NCBI RefSeq assembly: GCF_003987215.1
Contig: NZ_PIPW01000004.1
Location: 142,022 to 206,021, forward strand
Direction of reading: 5' to 3'
Origin: Pseudidiomarina halophila
GTDB lineage: Bacteria; Pseudomonadota; Gammaproteobacteria; Enterobacterales; Alteromonadaceae
DNA: 64,000 nt
Positions 37,668 through 47,734 of this stretch are shown in pieces. The position numbers were made by a program, and so were the translations under genes. The notes beneath the pieces are model-generated. The model was not told where the DNA came from. It saw nothing but the letters and a program-made list of their open reading frames with translations, and did no database searches. Each line of letters starts with the position of its first letter. Position 1 is the first letter of the stretch.

Positions 37668-39323
37668 ATGAAGCAATGGTTTAACTCAGGAAAACCCTGG
37701 ATTTGGCTAACTGCAGGTTCCGTTAGCATCAGTTTGATCGCTGTTCTCGGGCTGTTGATATTAATTGGCTGGCGTGGCTTGTCATTTTTCTGGCCGGCAC
37801 AAATTCACGAAATGGATGTGCGAGCCAACGATGGCTCTATTTCAACTATCATTGGCGAAGTGTACGAGACGGAAACCATTCCAATCGAACGTTTAAGGGA
37901 GTCAGGCGTAGCCCTGGACGACTTCAACGAGCCGACGCTGGAGCGTTGGCTGATTAAGGTTGGTAATCGTGAGTATGTACCTTTGGACTTTTCCTGGGTG
38001 CTGCAACCACAGATCGTCAGTGATGAAACACCTGCTGATTTAGCGGTATTTGAACGCAGTAAAGATGGCAACTTTTACGGCTACGTTGTTGATGTTTTAG
38101 AAGACGGCGTATCCGTAGCCAATCAGGGCAATATCCGCGACGTACTGCAACAGCGTATTGAGCGTGCAGTAGAATTAAATGAACAAGCCAGCGATCTTCA
38201 GGACAGCGAGATTGGTGCGATTAACTACCAGCTCAACCAGCTGCGCTTGGAACGTAGAGCACTTGAGCTGGCGGGTAATTTAACGCCAGCTGAAGAAGAT
38301 CGAATTGCGGCCGCAGAAGAGCAGCTGCGCGAAGACTACCAGGTGCTCGAAGAACAGTTGTTTGCGTTGCGTGAAAAAGCCAGCCGGGATCAGGTGCAGG
38401 TGCGCGACATGCGGGGCGAAATCGTAACCCTGCCGATGTACCGCATGCTGGCGGTGCACTTCCCCAATGACATGGGCTTTTTCGCCAAACTGGGTCACTT
38501 TTTCGTGCAAATTGGCAAATTTGTCAGCGACGATCCGCGTGAAGCTAATACCGAAGGCGGAGTCTTCCCGGCGATTTTCGGTACCGTGTTTATGGTCTTG
38601 TTGATGTCGGTCATTGTGACGCCTTTTGGTGTTGTGGCAGCGATTTACCTGCATGAGTATGCGGGCAAGAATACTGTTACGCGGTTGATTCGTATCGCCG
38701 TTATCAACCTGGCAGGGGTGCCGTCCATCGTTTATGGTGTATTTGGCCTTGGCTTCTTTGTTTACATGGTAGGTGGCTCATTAGACCAAATCTTCTACCC
38801 GGAAGCGCTGCCAAGTCCGACCTTCGGTACTCCGGGCGTGATGTGGGCAGCGATTACCCTGGCGATTCTGACGCTACCGGTTGTGATTGTTTCAACCGAG
38901 GAAGGCTTGTCGCGGATCCCCAGCACACTGCGTGAAGGTAGCCTGGCGTTAGGTGCCACGAAAGCGGAAACCTTATGGCGGATTATTATCCCCATGGCGT
39001 CACCAGCAATTATGACCGGCCTGATTCTGGCGGTTGCACGTGCGGCTGGAGAGGTAGCACCACTGATGTTGGTGGGTGTGGTGAAGTCAGCACCGATGTT
39101 GCCGGTTGATGGGAACTTCCCGTACTTCCATTTGGATCGCAAATTTATGCACCTTGGTTTCCACATCTATGATGTCGGCTTCCAGAGTCCAAATGTCGAA
39201 GCGGCACGGCCGTTGGTCTACGCAACCTCATTTTTACTGGTTACCATCATTGTCGGTCTCAACCTGACCGCGATTGGCGTACGTAACCATTTACGTGAAA
39301 AATATCGCTCACTTGAGCATTAA
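37668..39323 (+). CDS. pstA: Phosphate ABC transporter permease PstA, expanded
   Basis: PstA is the second membrane subunit of the phosphate importer. It has 551 residues against 296 in E. coli. After the first membrane helix (about 12-38) is a periplasmic insertion of about 230 residues, including a charged coiled coil at about 160-240 ([20 protein letters not shown]). The permease core follows (about 295-551) with [25 protein letters not shown] and the EAA-type loop [21 protein letters not shown]. Both permeases carry insertions, so they may interact in the periplasm. It starts 14 bp after pstC and precedes pstB by 29 bp. Confidence 0.95.
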   Translation: MKQWFNSGKPWIWLTAGSVSISLIAVLGLLILIGWRGLSFFWPAQIHEMDVRANDGSISTIIGEVYETETIPIERLRESGVALDDFNEPTLERWLIKVGNREYVPLDFSWVLQPQIVSDETPADLAVFERSKDGNFYGYVVDVLEDGVSVANQGNIRDVLQQRIERAVELNEQASDLQDSEIGAINYQLNQLRLERRALELAGNLTPAEEDRIAAAEEQLREDYQVLEEQLFALREKASRDQVQVRDMRGEIVTLPMYRMLAVHFPNDMGFFAKLGHFFVQIGKFVSDDPREANTEGGVFPAIFGTVFMVLLMSVIVTPFGVVAAIYLHEYAGKNTVTRLIRIAVINLAGVPSIVYGVFGLGFFVYMVGGSLDQIFYPEALPSPTFGTPGVMWAAITLAILTLPVVIVSTEEGLSRIPSTLREGSLALGATKAETLWRIIIPMASPAIMTGLILAVARAAGEVAPLMLVGVVKSAPMLPVDGNFPYFHLDRKFMHLGFHIYDVGFQSPNVEAARPLVYATSFLLVTIIVGLNLTAIGVRNHLREKYRSLEH

Positions 39324-39352
39324 TTAACGAAGCAGAAGCGAAAGGTCTTACT

Positions 39353-40171
39353 ATGATTTCGGTAACTCCGACAGAAAATCAGGCAGAACGTCTCGATTTA
39401 GAAAACTTATCAGCGGAACAAACCGCACTGGAAATTCGCAATCTGAATCTGCACTATGGCGATGCTCAGGCGCTCTATGATATTTCCATGGCGATTCCAA
39501 AAAATCGTGTCACTGCGTTTATCGGTCCATCAGGCTGTGGTAAATCCACCTTGTTGCGCTGTATTAACCGCATGAATGACTTGGTTGAGATTTGCCGGAT
39601 AAATGGCGAAATCCGCTTAAACGAAAAGAATATCTACGACAAAGATGTTGATGCAGCAGCATTGCGGCGTAAGGTTGGTATGGTGTTTCAGCGTCCAAAC
39701 CCATTCCCTAAGTCGATTTATGAAAACGTGGTTTATGGCATGCGCCTGCAAGGCGTCAATGATCGTCGCACCCTGGATGAGGTGGTGGAGCGTTCCTTGA
39801 AAGGTGCCGCACTCTGGGAAGAAGTTAAAGATCGCTTAAACGCAAGTGCGTTCAGCTTATCTGGTGGTCAGCAACAGCGTCTGGTAATTGCGCGGGCGAT
39901 CGCCATTGAGCCAGAGGTATTGTTGCTGGATGAACCAACATCGGCACTTGACCCAATTTCGACCCTAACCATTGAAGAGCTCATCACTGAGCTGAAAGAA
40001 AAATATACCGTGGTGATTGTGACGCATAACATGCAACAAGCAGCGCGGGTTTCTGATCAAACAGCATTTATGTACATGGGTAAATTGATTGAATATGCAG
40101 ATACCAACTCGCTGTTCACCACGCCCAGTCAGAAACAAACTGAAGATTATATTACCGGCCGTTACGGCTAA
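39353..40171 (+). CDS. pstB: Phosphate ABC transporter ATPase PstB
   Basis: PstB hydrolyses ATP to drive phosphate import through PstCA. The 272-residue protein has Walker [10 protein letters not shown] (about residue 61), the Q-loop [12 protein letters not shown] typical of PstB, signature LSGGQQQR, Walker [13 protein letters not shown] and the switch His in VIVTHNM. It carries a 25-residue N-terminal extension compared with E. coli PstB (257). It is the third gene of pstC-pstA-pstB-phoU. Confidence 0.98.
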   Translation: MISVTPTENQAERLDLENLSAEQTALEIRNLNLHYGDAQALYDISMAIPKNRVTAFIGPSGCGKSTLLRCINRMNDLVEICRINGEIRLNEKNIYDKDVDAAALRRKVGMVFQRPNPFPKSIYENVVYGMRLQGVNDRRTLDEVVERSLKGAALWEEVKDRLNASAFSLSGGQQQRLVIARAIAIEPEVLLLDEPTSALDPISTLTIEELITELKEKYTVVIVTHNMQQAARVSDQTAFMYMGKLIEYADTNSLFTTPSQKQTEDYITGRYG

Positions 40172-40183
40172 CAGGAGTCAGGC

Positions 40184-40912
40184 ATGGACAAGTTGAATAT
40201 GAGCCGGCATATCTCCGGAAAATTTAATGAAGAGCTTGATGCAGTTCGCACTCAGGTGATGAATATGGGCGGTCTGGTTGAGCAGCAGTTGCGCGATGCG
40301 TTGGTTGCGATTGAAAAATCTGACCAGGAGCTTGCACAAGAAGTGCTGCAGCGTGATTACAAAATCAACGCGCTGGAAGTTCAGATTGACGAAGCTTGTG
40401 TGCAGATTATTGCCAAACGGCAACCTGCTGCAAGTGACTTGCGCCTGGTAATTGCGATCTTTAAAACCATCGCTGACTTAGAGCGTATTGGTGATGAAGC
40501 AGAGCGTATCGCTCGGGTTGCAATGGAAAGCTTCAATAACGATCAGCAGGAATTTTTGGTGAGCCTGGAAAATCTGGGACAGCAAGTGTTAGCCATGTTG
40601 CGTGGCGTTCTGGATGCCTTTGCCCGCATGGATCTAGACAGCGCCTTTGAAGTCCACCAGATGGATGCGCAGGCTGACCGGCAGTACGAAGGTCTGACCC
40701 GCCAGCTGATGACCTACATGATGGAAGACCCACGTGGCATTCCTAAAGTTATGAATGTACTTTGGTCTGCGCGCTCACTTGAGCGTATCGGTGACCGTTG
40801 CCAGAACATCGCCGAGTACATTATCTTTTTCGTTAAAGGTAAAGATGTACGGCATGTGTCGCCAGAATCGATGGCCCGCACCGTCGGTCGTGCAGCGCCA
40901 GACACTGAATAA
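40184..40912 (+). CDS. phoU: Phosphate signalling regulator PhoU
   Basis: PhoU links the Pst transporter to PhoR and keeps the Pho regulon off when phosphate is plentiful. The 242-residue all-helical protein (E. coli 241) has two repeats of a three-helix bundle, each with the metal-binding E/D-xxx-D-type motif (KTIADLERIGDEAERIA at about 88-104 and SARSLERIGDRCQNIAEYI at about 192-210). It ends the operon and is followed by a bidirectional terminator. Confidence 0.97.
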   Translation: MDKLNMSRHISGKFNEELDAVRTQVMNMGGLVEQQLRDALVAIEKSDQELAQEVLQRDYKINALEVQIDEACVQIIAKRQPAASDLRLVIAIFKTIADLERIGDEAERIARVAMESFNNDQQEFLVSLENLGQQVLAMLRGVLDAFARMDLDSAFEVHQMDAQADRQYEGLTRQLMTYMMEDPRGIPKVMNVLWSARSLERIGDRCQNIAEYIIFFVKGKDVRHVSPESMARTVGRAAPDTE

Positions 40913-40927
40913 CTCTGATTGTTGACG

Positions 40928-40970
40928 AAAAAAGCCGACCTCTGGGGGACACTTCTGGGTCGGCTTTTTT
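40928..40970. terminator. Bidirectional terminator between phoU and the EAL gene
   Basis: AAAAAAGCCGACC and GGTCGGCTTTTTT form a long stem with A and T runs on both sides. It serves phoU (+) and the convergent EAL-domain gene (-). Confidence 0.9.
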
Positions 40971-40986
40971 GTCCGAAAAAATTAAC

Positions 40987-43260
40987 TTAGGCTAAGTAGT
41001 TGTCAATAAACTTTAAGAACTCAGCCTCGGGTAGTGGTTTGGAAATAAAATAGCCTTGTGCGACGCTGCAGCCGAGTTCATCTAATAATGTCAGCGTTTT
41101 TTCGTCCTCGACACCTTCTGCCACGGTTTTTAACTTGAGATGGTCAGCCAGCACCAGAGTAGCGCGAATGATGTTGCAGTTTTTCTCATGCTCGACCATG
41201 CCTGTGACGAACGCGCGGTCAATTTTTAGCTCCTGTATAGGAAATGCGCTCAGGTAAGCCAGGGACGAATAGCCAGTGCCGAAATCATCGATAGATACTT
41301 TGATGCCCAGTTCATTTAACCGCACTAACGTATCACTGATATGACCAATTTCGCTGGAGAAGCTGGTTTCCGTCAGTTCCAGCTTCAAGTCGCAGAATTC
41401 ACCTTTAAAATGTTCAACTGCGCTTTTAATTGTCTCAAAAAAGTTCGGATCGGCAAGATCATGAACAGATACGTTTACGCTTGTCACTAACGGACGGTTT
41501 TGCTTGCGTAACAGGGCGGAGACCCGGATCGCTTCATTTAACATCAGCTTGGTGATCTGGGAAATGTAACCGAGTTTTTCCACCAGCGGCACAAACTCGT
41601 CGGGAGTTAGTGCGCCCAGTGTGGGGTGCTGCCACCTGACCAGCGCTTCAGCACCAATGAGCTGACCCGTTTTAATATCAATCTGTGGCTGGAAAACTGC
41701 ATACATGCCCTTGAGCGAGTGCGTTCTGAATGCGGTTACCACGGCCTGATCGGTCGTGCTTGGATCCATCGATGAATCATAAACCAGCCGGTGTTTATTC
41801 CGGTAAACAGCCATCGACAGCGCAGCGTCAGCATGGTCAAGTAGTACTCCACAGGCGCTGCCATGCTCGGGAAAACAGGCTGACCCAGCAACGTACTGGG
41901 CGTAGGGCATTGCTTCGATTTGCTTGGTTGATAAGGATTCGAAGAAAAGCTCTATCTCTGAAGGATCTGAAAACACAGCAAAAATACCGCGGCCAAAATA
42001 ACACGAAGGCCCGGTTATCTGATCCTTTAACAGCATGGTGATATGTTTAATCAGTTCTGATGAATAGGCCTGTCCTAAGGTTCCTCGTACTTCACTCAAA
42101 TGCACCAGTTTAAAAATCATGAGCTCACAGCTTGCCGGCTTCTGCTTAAGCGTTTTATCGACCATTTCGGCAAAATAATGCGGTCTGCACAGACCTGTCT
42201 CGGTTTCATAATCGGCGATATGCTGGGCGTTATTCTCAGAGCGATCTGCCCGCTCCATTGCTGTTCCAAGGTCGAAGCTTTTGCTTATAACTCGGAGGCG
42301 CAGGGTCCATGAGGTCAGGAAAAAAATCACCGTAAGTGCAATCGCTGCTAAAGCTGTGTAACCGACGTAAAAAGGAACCTGGATATAGGAATCTCGACCC
42401 GGGCGGATCTCTGATTCCCATTTTTCATAAACAGCCTGATATTGGTCAGATGCTATGGTCTGCGACAGTGCGCCCTCCAGCCAGGCGTAAAGGTCTTTGC
42501 GTTCGAATTGCACCGCAAAGGCGTAATTACGCGGCCAGAATGGCGGACTCAACGACTCAAGTGGCAACTCTGAGTCTGCGATAAGATTTTCCGCAACGCT
42601 TTCGGTAAGAATGGCGTAATCGGCCTCGCCAAGGAGCACCGCATTCAACGCTCCCTCAGTGCTGTCTGTAAGGACAAGCTCTACATTGAATTTTTTTGCG
42701 AGTAATTCTTCATGGGCGTAGGAACGCGTTTCAACTGCAACACGTTGTCCGGTAAAATCAACAGGCTGAGGTATCGGCAGCTGAGTTGGTGCGCCATAAA
42801 TCGCGTGATTAACAACGTAAAAGGGGGTGCTGAAGCGAAACAGGCGCGCGCGCTCGTCGGATACGTACATAGCCAGCACATCAACCTCGCCTTGCTCGAA
42901 AGCCTCCAGGATTTCTGCCCAGTTGCCCAGCTTGAATTCCGCAGGTATATCCCCGGCCTTACTCACTGCTTTCGCCAGATCGATATTAAACCCTAGCGGC
43001 ATGCCCTGGTCTTCCCATTCAAACGGCTGATAGCCTGAATTGCCGCCGAAAGTGATTCGCCGTTCAGGGGTTCCGGTTAGCGGATCGATTGCTGTGATAG
43101 CTGCTGTTGGGGTTTCCGCTGTCGTAGGCGTTGCGGTGGCACTTCCTGTGGCATCAGGGATTGTTACGATAAGCAGTGTGAGAAATGACCAAAAAATAAA
43201 GAAGATAGCTCGTTTCATTCTCCAGGGGTTATCCGAAATCGCCTCTGAAATGCGGAGCAT
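40987..43260 (-). CDS. Solute-binding sensor with degenerate GGDEF and EAL domains
   Basis: This is a 757-residue inner-membrane signalling protein. An N-terminal hydrophobic segment (about 17-33) is followed by a periplasmic family-3 solute-binding domain (about 65-290, FGGNSGYQPFEWEDQGMPLG). A membrane helix lies at about 305-325. A GGDEF-like domain then follows with the active-site signature lost (FGRGIFAVF where GGDEF is expected). The C-terminal EAL domain (about 505-757) keeps its catalytic motifs EALVRW, DDFGTGYSS, KIDRAFV and AEGVED. It probably degrades cyclic di-GMP in response to a periplasmic ligand. The ATG at 43260 has a ribosome-binding site (AGAGG); a second ATG at 43218 starts directly at the membrane segment. 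It lies back to back with the pst operon, but I see no Pho box. Confidence 0.9.
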   Translation of the reverse strand: MLRISEAISDNPWRMKRAIFFIFWSFLTLLIVTIPDATGSATATPTTAETPTAAITAIDPLTGTPERRITFGGNSGYQPFEWEDQGMPLGFNIDLAKAVSKAGDIPAEFKLGNWAEILEAFEQGEVDVLAMYVSDERARLFRFSTPFYVVNHAIYGAPTQLPIPQPVDFTGQRVAVETRSYAHEELLAKKFNVELVLTDSTEGALNAVLLGEADYAILTESVAENLIADSELPLESLSPPFWPRNYAFAVQFERKDLYAWLEGALSQTIASDQYQAVYEKWESEIRPGRDSYIQVPFYVGYTALAAIALTVIFFLTSWTLRLRVISKSFDLGTAMERADRSENNAQHIADYETETGLCRPHYFAEMVDKTLKQKPASCELMIFKLVHLSEVRGTLGQAYSSELIKHITMLLKDQITGPSCYFGRGIFAVFSDPSEIELFFESLSTKQIEAMPYAQYVAGSACFPEHGSACGVLLDHADAALSMAVYRNKHRLVYDSSMDPSTTDQAVVTAFRTHSLKGMYAVFQPQIDIKTGQLIGAEALVRWQHPTLGALTPDEFVPLVEKLGYISQITKLMLNEAIRVSALLRKQNRPLVTSVNVSVHDLADPNFFETIKSAVEHFKGEFCDLKLELTETSFSSEIGHISDTLVRLNELGIKVSIDDFGTGYSSLAYLSAFPIQELKIDRAFVTGMVEHEKNCNIIRATLVLADHLKLKTVAEGVEDEKTLTLLDELGCSVAQGYFISKPLPEAEFLKFIDNYLA

Positions 43261-43525
43261 AGTGCCTCTTTTTAATATTGATGTGTTAAATAAATTTTAA
43301 CACTAGACTGATAAAGGTAACGTATAACAAAAAACAATTCAAAAATTTACTTAAAAATGATCTTTGCGTACCTTTTTGAATGATGCGAGTGTTACTGATG
43401 CTCAAGCCGAACCACTGAATCTCTACTCAGCAGTTCCTGAAACTGACGCGGTGGAATAGCGTGGTTATCAAAGCGGATGTGCACACAAATGCGCTAGCAA
43501 TGCTAGGACACGCGTTCAGTATTCG
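43261..43525. other. Intergenic region, mostly empty
   Basis: Between the EAL gene and the serA stop I see no confident gene. A 30-codon minus-strand frame (43484-43392, GTG start, reading VHIRFDNHAIPPRQF and ending EHQ) has protein-like composition but is bounded by close stops. It may be a gene remnant or chance. A 13-bp palindrome CTAGCAATGCTAG lies near 43493 without a T-run. Confidence 0.3.
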
Positions 43526-44767
43526 CTAGTACAAAACGCGTGCGCGTATGGTGCCCTCAATGGCTCGCATAGAGTCGAGCAGGGTGTCGGCGATATCACT
43601 CTCGGCTGGTGTGTCGATGTCGATGACCACGTAGCCAAGTTCGGCATCGGTCTGCAAGTACTGTCCTGAGACGTTGATACTTTGCTCTGCCAGCAATTGG
43701 TTGATACGGGTGAGCATGCCCGGGCGGTTTTCGTGAATGTGCAATAAGCGCCGTGCGCCATGATGCGCCGGTAACGAAACCTCAGGGAAGTTCACGGCGG
43801 AAAGGGTCGAGCCATTATCCGAGTAGTGCGCCAACTTACCGGCCACTTCAACCCCAATGTTCTCTTGTGCTTCCTGGGTCGAACCGCCTACATGCGGGGT
43901 CAGAATACAGTTATCGAGTTGACGTAACGGAGACTCAAAGACTTCGTTGTTACTGCCCGGTTCAACGGGGAACACATCGATGGCAGCACCGGCCAGGTGG
44001 CCAGTTCGCAGCGCTTCAGCCAGCGCGTCAATGACTACCACAGTGCCGCGCGAAGCGTTGATCAGCAGCGCGCCTTTTTTCATTTTGGCCAGTTGTGGCG
44101 CCGCTATCATCCACTGGGTTTGTGCAGTCTCAGGCACATGCAGGGTGACCACATCAGCTTGCTGCAGCAGTTCATCAAGGGAACCAACCGCATGTGCATT
44201 ACCCAGCGGCAGCTTGCTTTCGATGTCGTAAAAACGCACTTGCATGCCTAATTGCTCGGCCAGAATACTTAATTGACTGCCAATGTGGCCGTAACCGACG
44301 ATGCCGAGTACTTTGCCGCGCGCTTCATAACTGCCGGCCGCGGATTTGTCCCAATCACCACGGTGGGCCGCAGCGTTCTTCTCAGGTACACGGCGTAACA
44401 GCATAATGATCTCCGCCAGTACTAACTCGGCAACGCTGCGGGTATTGGAAAAGGGGGCGTTGAATACCACCACGCCGTGGCGGCGGGCAGCTTGCAGATC
44501 GACCTGATTAGTGCCAATACAAAAACAACCGACGCCAATGAGCTTTTCGGCAGCGGCAAACACCCGGTCACTTAGTTCGGTACGCGAGCGAATACCAACA
44601 AAGTGGGCGTCACTTATTTTGCTGCATAACTCTTCTTCAGTTAGCGCGGTTTTGATGTACTCAACATTGTGGTAACCGCGCTGCTTGAGTATGTTAACGG
44701 CGCTTTCATGCACCCCTTCAAGCAGTAAAAATTTGATTCTGTCTTTGGCCAGGGAAACTTGGGTCAT
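43526..44767 (-). CDS. serA: D-3-phosphoglycerate dehydrogenase
   Basis: SerA oxidises 3-phosphoglycerate, the first step of serine biosynthesis. The protein has 413 aa from the chosen start (E. coli 410). It has the NAD-binding motif GIVGYGHIGSQ (about 158-168), catalytic residues in the regions NASRGTVVV and TPHVGGSTQEAQ, and a C-terminal ACT domain (ENRPGMLTRINQLL) that mediates serine inhibition. The ATG at 44767 gives MTQVSLAKDRIKF, which aligns with the E. coli N-terminus. A GTG at 44776 overlapping the rpiA stop is in frame but less likely. It is coupled to rpiA, the usual neighbour. Confidence 0.97.
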   Translation of the reverse strand: MTQVSLAKDRIKFLLLEGVHESAVNILKQRGYHNVEYIKTALTEEELCSKISDAHFVGIRSRTELSDRVFAAAEKLIGVGCFCIGTNQVDLQAARRHGVVVFNAPFSNTRSVAELVLAEIIMLLRRVPEKNAAAHRGDWDKSAAGSYEARGKVLGIVGYGHIGSQLSILAEQLGMQVRFYDIESKLPLGNAHAVGSLDELLQQADVVTLHVPETAQTQWMIAAPQLAKMKKGALLINASRGTVVVIDALAEALRTGHLAGAAIDVFPVEPGSNNEVFESPLRQLDNCILTPHVGGSTQEAQENIGVEVAGKLAHYSDNGSTLSAVNFPEVSLPAHHGARRLLHIHENRPGMLTRINQLLAEQSINVSGQYLQTDAELGYVVIDIDTPAESDIADTLLDSMRAIEGTIRARVLY

Positions 44768-44772
44768 GGGCG

Positions 44773-45447
44773 TCACTTCAGGGTTTGAATGCCATCTGCA
44801 CTGGCAATGAGGGCAAGATCTGCGCCACGCTGGGCGAACAGGCCATTGGTGACAACGCCAACAATATTATTGAGCTGTTGCTCAAGATGAATCGGGTCGA
44901 GAATATCGAAGTTATGCACGTCGAGTATCCAGTTGCCGTTGTCGGTAACAACCCCTTCGCGCCAGACGGGATCACCGCCGAGCCTGACAATTTGCCGTCC
45001 GACATATGAGCGTGCCATAGGGATAACTTCTACCGGCACCGGGAAATTACCCAACCGGCCGACCTGCTTCGATTTATCAACGATACAAACAAAGGTTTGA
45101 GCGACCGCGGCAATGATCTTTTCGCGCGTCAGTGCTGCACCACCGCCTTTGACCATGCGCATGTGGCTGTCGATTTCATCAGCACCATCAATATACAACG
45201 GCAACTCGCTCACTGAATTGAGGTCAACCACGCGGATACCGTGTGATTTAAGCCGTTCAGTTGAAGCTTCAGAGCTGGAAACTGCTGCTTCAATGTCATG
45301 CTTCATTTCGGCGAGTAAATCGATGAAAAAGTTTACCGTGGAACCGGTGCCAACACCGATCACTGAGCCGGGTTTGAAGTGCTCTTTGACGTAGTCGAAT
45401 GCTGCTTGCGCTGCTTGCTGCTTGAGTTGTTCTTGAGAGGTTGCCAT
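44773..45447 (-). CDS. rpiA: Ribose-5-phosphate isomerase A
   Basis: RpiA interconverts ribose 5-phosphate and ribulose 5-phosphate in the pentose phosphate pathway. The 224-residue protein has the substrate-binding [12 protein letters not shown] (about 32-43), the catalytic-site motifs YIDGADEID (about 86-94) and [14 protein letters not shown], and [11 protein letters not shown]. Length is close to the E. coli enzyme (219). It precedes serA directly on the same strand and probably shares a transcript with it. Confidence 0.97.
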   Translation of the reverse strand: MATSQEQLKQQAAQAAFDYVKEHFKPGSVIGVGTGSTVNFFIDLLAEMKHDIEAAVSSSEASTERLKSHGIRVVDLNSVSELPLYIDGADEIDSHMRMVKGGGAALTREKIIAAVAQTFVCIVDKSKQVGRLGNFPVPVEVIPMARSYVGRQIVRLGGDPVWREGVVTDNGNWILDVHNFDILDPIHLEQQLNNIVGVVTNGLFAQRGADLALIASADGIQTLK

Positions 45448-45492
45448 GCCTGCGTCCTGAATCAGTGGGCTATGGCTTTTGAGTATACAGTT

Positions 45493-46080
45493 TTAGTTGC
45501 GAAAGTCCCATAGTTTCGCTGGTGTGATCACCCGCGGCAGTGGCACATCCCAGGCAGCATGAGGCAGCACCTCGACCTGTTGGCAATCAAAGGCTAAACC
45601 AATGGGCTGCAGGTGGGGCAACCGACCCGCATGCCAGGCCGCGAGGGTACGATCATAAAAACCGCCACCCATACCCAAACGATTCCCCTCCAGATCGAAG
45701 CCAACTAAAGGGACCAGCAGGATTTGCAGTTGTGCGAGGGGAAGGATATCAGTGCAGGCCAGCACAGGCTCCGGAATACCATAAATATTAGGCCGCCAAA
45801 CCGTCGTCTCACTGACCCGCAGAAATAACAGATGGTTAGGTCTGACCGGATGCAGGACGGGCAGTGCCAGTTGGTGTCCCTGTGCCTGCAACGCCTTATT
45901 CAATTGTGCGGTCGGTAGTTCGGCCCGCACACTATGATAACTGCCGATATTGCAGGCATGCTCAAGCTCAGGTAACTGCTGCAGATGTGTCAGCACTTGC
46001 AGCGCCGCATCTTCGCGCTGCTGCGGTGAGAGTGCCTGACGCTGCGCAAGCAGTGATTTTCGCAATTGCTGTCGGTTCAT
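45493..46080 (-). CDS. fau: 5-formyltetrahydrofolate cyclo-ligase
   Basis: This enzyme converts 5-formyltetrahydrofolate to 5,10-methenyltetrahydrofolate with ATP. The 195-residue protein (E. coli YgfA/Fau about 182) has the N-terminal RKSLLAQRQALSPQQRE and the nucleotide-binding LVPLVGFDLEGNRLGMGGGFYDRTL near residue 120. It ends with a Pro-rich tail (DVPLPRVITP). In most gammaproteobacteria fau lies directly downstream of zapA and 6S RNA. Here an amidohydrolase gene on the opposite strand separates them. Confidence 0.95.
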   Translation of the reverse strand: MNRQQLRKSLLAQRQALSPQQREDAALQVLTHLQQLPELEHACNIGSYHSVRAELPTAQLNKALQAQGHQLALPVLHPVRPNHLLFLRVSETTVWRPNIYGIPEPVLACTDILPLAQLQILLVPLVGFDLEGNRLGMGGGFYDRTLAAWHAGRLPHLQPIGLAFDCQQVEVLPHAAWDVPLPRVITPAKLWDFRN

Positions 46081-46155
46081 GTCGCTGGTATTCTTGAGAA
46101 ATCTTACAACGCATCGCTAGGTATGCGTTTTCTATTTAAGAAGGCACTTTATATC

Positions 46156-47715
46156 ATGATTAAACGGCTACTGACTATGGCAGTGCTCAGCCTGGTGCTG
46201 AGCGCACAAGTATTTGCAGCTCCGCCTAAGGCTCCGCCGCGTGGCGACCAGGGCGAGGGTCCTTATGAACGCTTGATCCTGCGCGGGGTAAACCTGATCA
46301 ACGGTGAAGGCGCACCGATGCAGGGACCGGTCGATATCGTGATTGAGAATGATCGCATCACTAACGTGGTTAGCGTTGGAAACCCCGGGGTGCCTGTGTT
46401 GCCCGGCAATCGGCCAGAGTTGCGCGAAGGCGATAAAGAAATGGATCTAACCGGGCATTATGTACTGCCGGGCTTTATTGACATGCATGGTCATATCGGC
46501 GGTTCTGCGGAAGGCATTCCGGCTGAGTACGTATTGAAGCTGTGGCTGGCCCACGGCATCACCACGGTGCGTGAACCGGGCAGTTTCAATGGTCTGGAAT
46601 GGACCACCTGGCACGAGCAACAAGCTGCGGACAACGCTATTGTAGCGCCGCGCATCATTCCTTACTTAGGTTTTGGTATGAACTCAGACGAGCCTATTTT
46701 CAATGCGGAACAGGCGCGTGAGTGGGTGCGGGATACCAAACGTGCAGGTGCCAAGGGCATCAAGTTCTTTGGCGCGCGCCCAGAAATCATTGCCGCAGCT
46801 TTAGATGAAGCCGACAAGCAAGGCTTAGGCACTATGATGCATCATGCCCAGCTCAATGTCGTGCGAACCAACGTGGTGGATTCCGCCCGTATGGGTCTTG
46901 ATAGCATGGAACACTGGTACGGCCTGCCAGAAGCTATGTTCACTGGCCAGGTGATTCAGGATTATCCGGCTGATTACAATTACAATAACGAGCAGGATCG
47001 TTTTGCCGAAGCTGGTCGCTTGTGGCAACAAGCGGCTGAGCCAGGTAGTGACAAGTGGAATGAGGTTCGTGATGAACTGATCGCGCTCGATTTTACCATT
47101 AACCCAACATTGACGATTTATGAAGCCAGCCGCGATTTAATGCGCGAGCGTCAGGCGATCTGGCATGATGATTACACCCTGCCACAGCTGTGGGATTTCT
47201 TTGAGCCAAGCCGTTATGCTCATGGTTCCTATTGGTTTGACTGGACCACGGACGAAGAAGTCGCATGGCGCAAGAATTACCAGAAATGGATGGCCTTCCT
47301 GAATGACTTTAAAAACCACGGTGGTCGCATTACCACAGGCTCGGACGCGGGTTACATCTACAAGATTTATGGCTTTGGTTTAATTCGCGAGTTTGAATTG
47401 CTACGTGAAGCGGGATTCAATGCCCTGGAAGTGATTCAGGCAGCCACTTTAAATGGCGCAGAAGCGCTAGGTCTGGAACATGAAATTGGCAGTGTAGTAC
47501 CGGGTAAAAAAGCTGATTTGGTGGTTGTAGCGGAAAATCCATTAGCCAACTTCAAAGTACTTTACGGCACAGGTCATTTTAAACTCGATGAGAATAACCA
47601 GCCGATGCGCACTGAAGGTGTTCGCTACACCATTAAAGACGGTATTGTTTACGATGCCCAGGAGCTTTTAGACGATGTCAGTAAAATCGTCGAAAAGGCC
47701 AAACAAGAGCAATAA
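46156..47715 (+). CDS. Secreted amidohydrolase (imidazolonepropionase/prolidase-like)
   Basis: This is an exported metal-dependent hydrolase of the amidohydrolase superfamily with 519 aa from ATG 46156. A signal peptide (MAVLSLVLSAQVFAA) starts the protein; the frame is open from 46066, but that part overlaps fau and lacks signal features. Metal ligands are visible in GFIDMHGHIGG (HxH, about 113-115), GIKFFG (Lys), MHHAQ, SMEHWYG and TGSDAGYIYK (Asp). The C-terminus has the ATLNGAEALGLEHEIGSVVPGKKADLVV motif of the family. Members of this group cleave N-acyl amino acids or Xaa-Pro dipeptides; the substrate here is open. It interrupts the conserved fau-ssrS-zapA order. Confidence 0.88.
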   Translation: MIKRLLTMAVLSLVLSAQVFAAPPKAPPRGDQGEGPYERLILRGVNLINGEGAPMQGPVDIVIENDRITNVVSVGNPGVPVLPGNRPELREGDKEMDLTGHYVLPGFIDMHGHIGGSAEGIPAEYVLKLWLAHGITTVREPGSFNGLEWTTWHEQQAADNAIVAPRIIPYLGFGMNSDEPIFNAEQAREWVRDTKRAGAKGIKFFGARPEIIAAALDEADKQGLGTMMHHAQLNVVRTNVVDSARMGLDSMEHWYGLPEAMFTGQVIQDYPADYNYNNEQDRFAEAGRLWQQAAEPGSDKWNEVRDELIALDFTINPTLTIYEASRDLMRERQAIWHDDYTLPQLWDFFEPSRYAHGSYWFDWTTDEEVAWRKNYQKWMAFLNDFKNHGGRITTGSDAGYIYKIYGFGLIREFELLREAGFNALEVIQAATLNGAEALGLEHEIGSVVPGKKADLVVVAENPLANFKVLYGTGHFKLDENNQPMRTEGVRYTIKDGIVYDAQELLDDVSKIVEKAKQEQ

Positions 47716-47734
47716 GGATCGTTAAGGAAAGGGG

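Noticed and set aside
43392..43484. 30-codon ORF in the gap before serA
   Set aside because: Protein-like composition only; GTG start, no clear ribosome-binding site, too short to claim as a gene.
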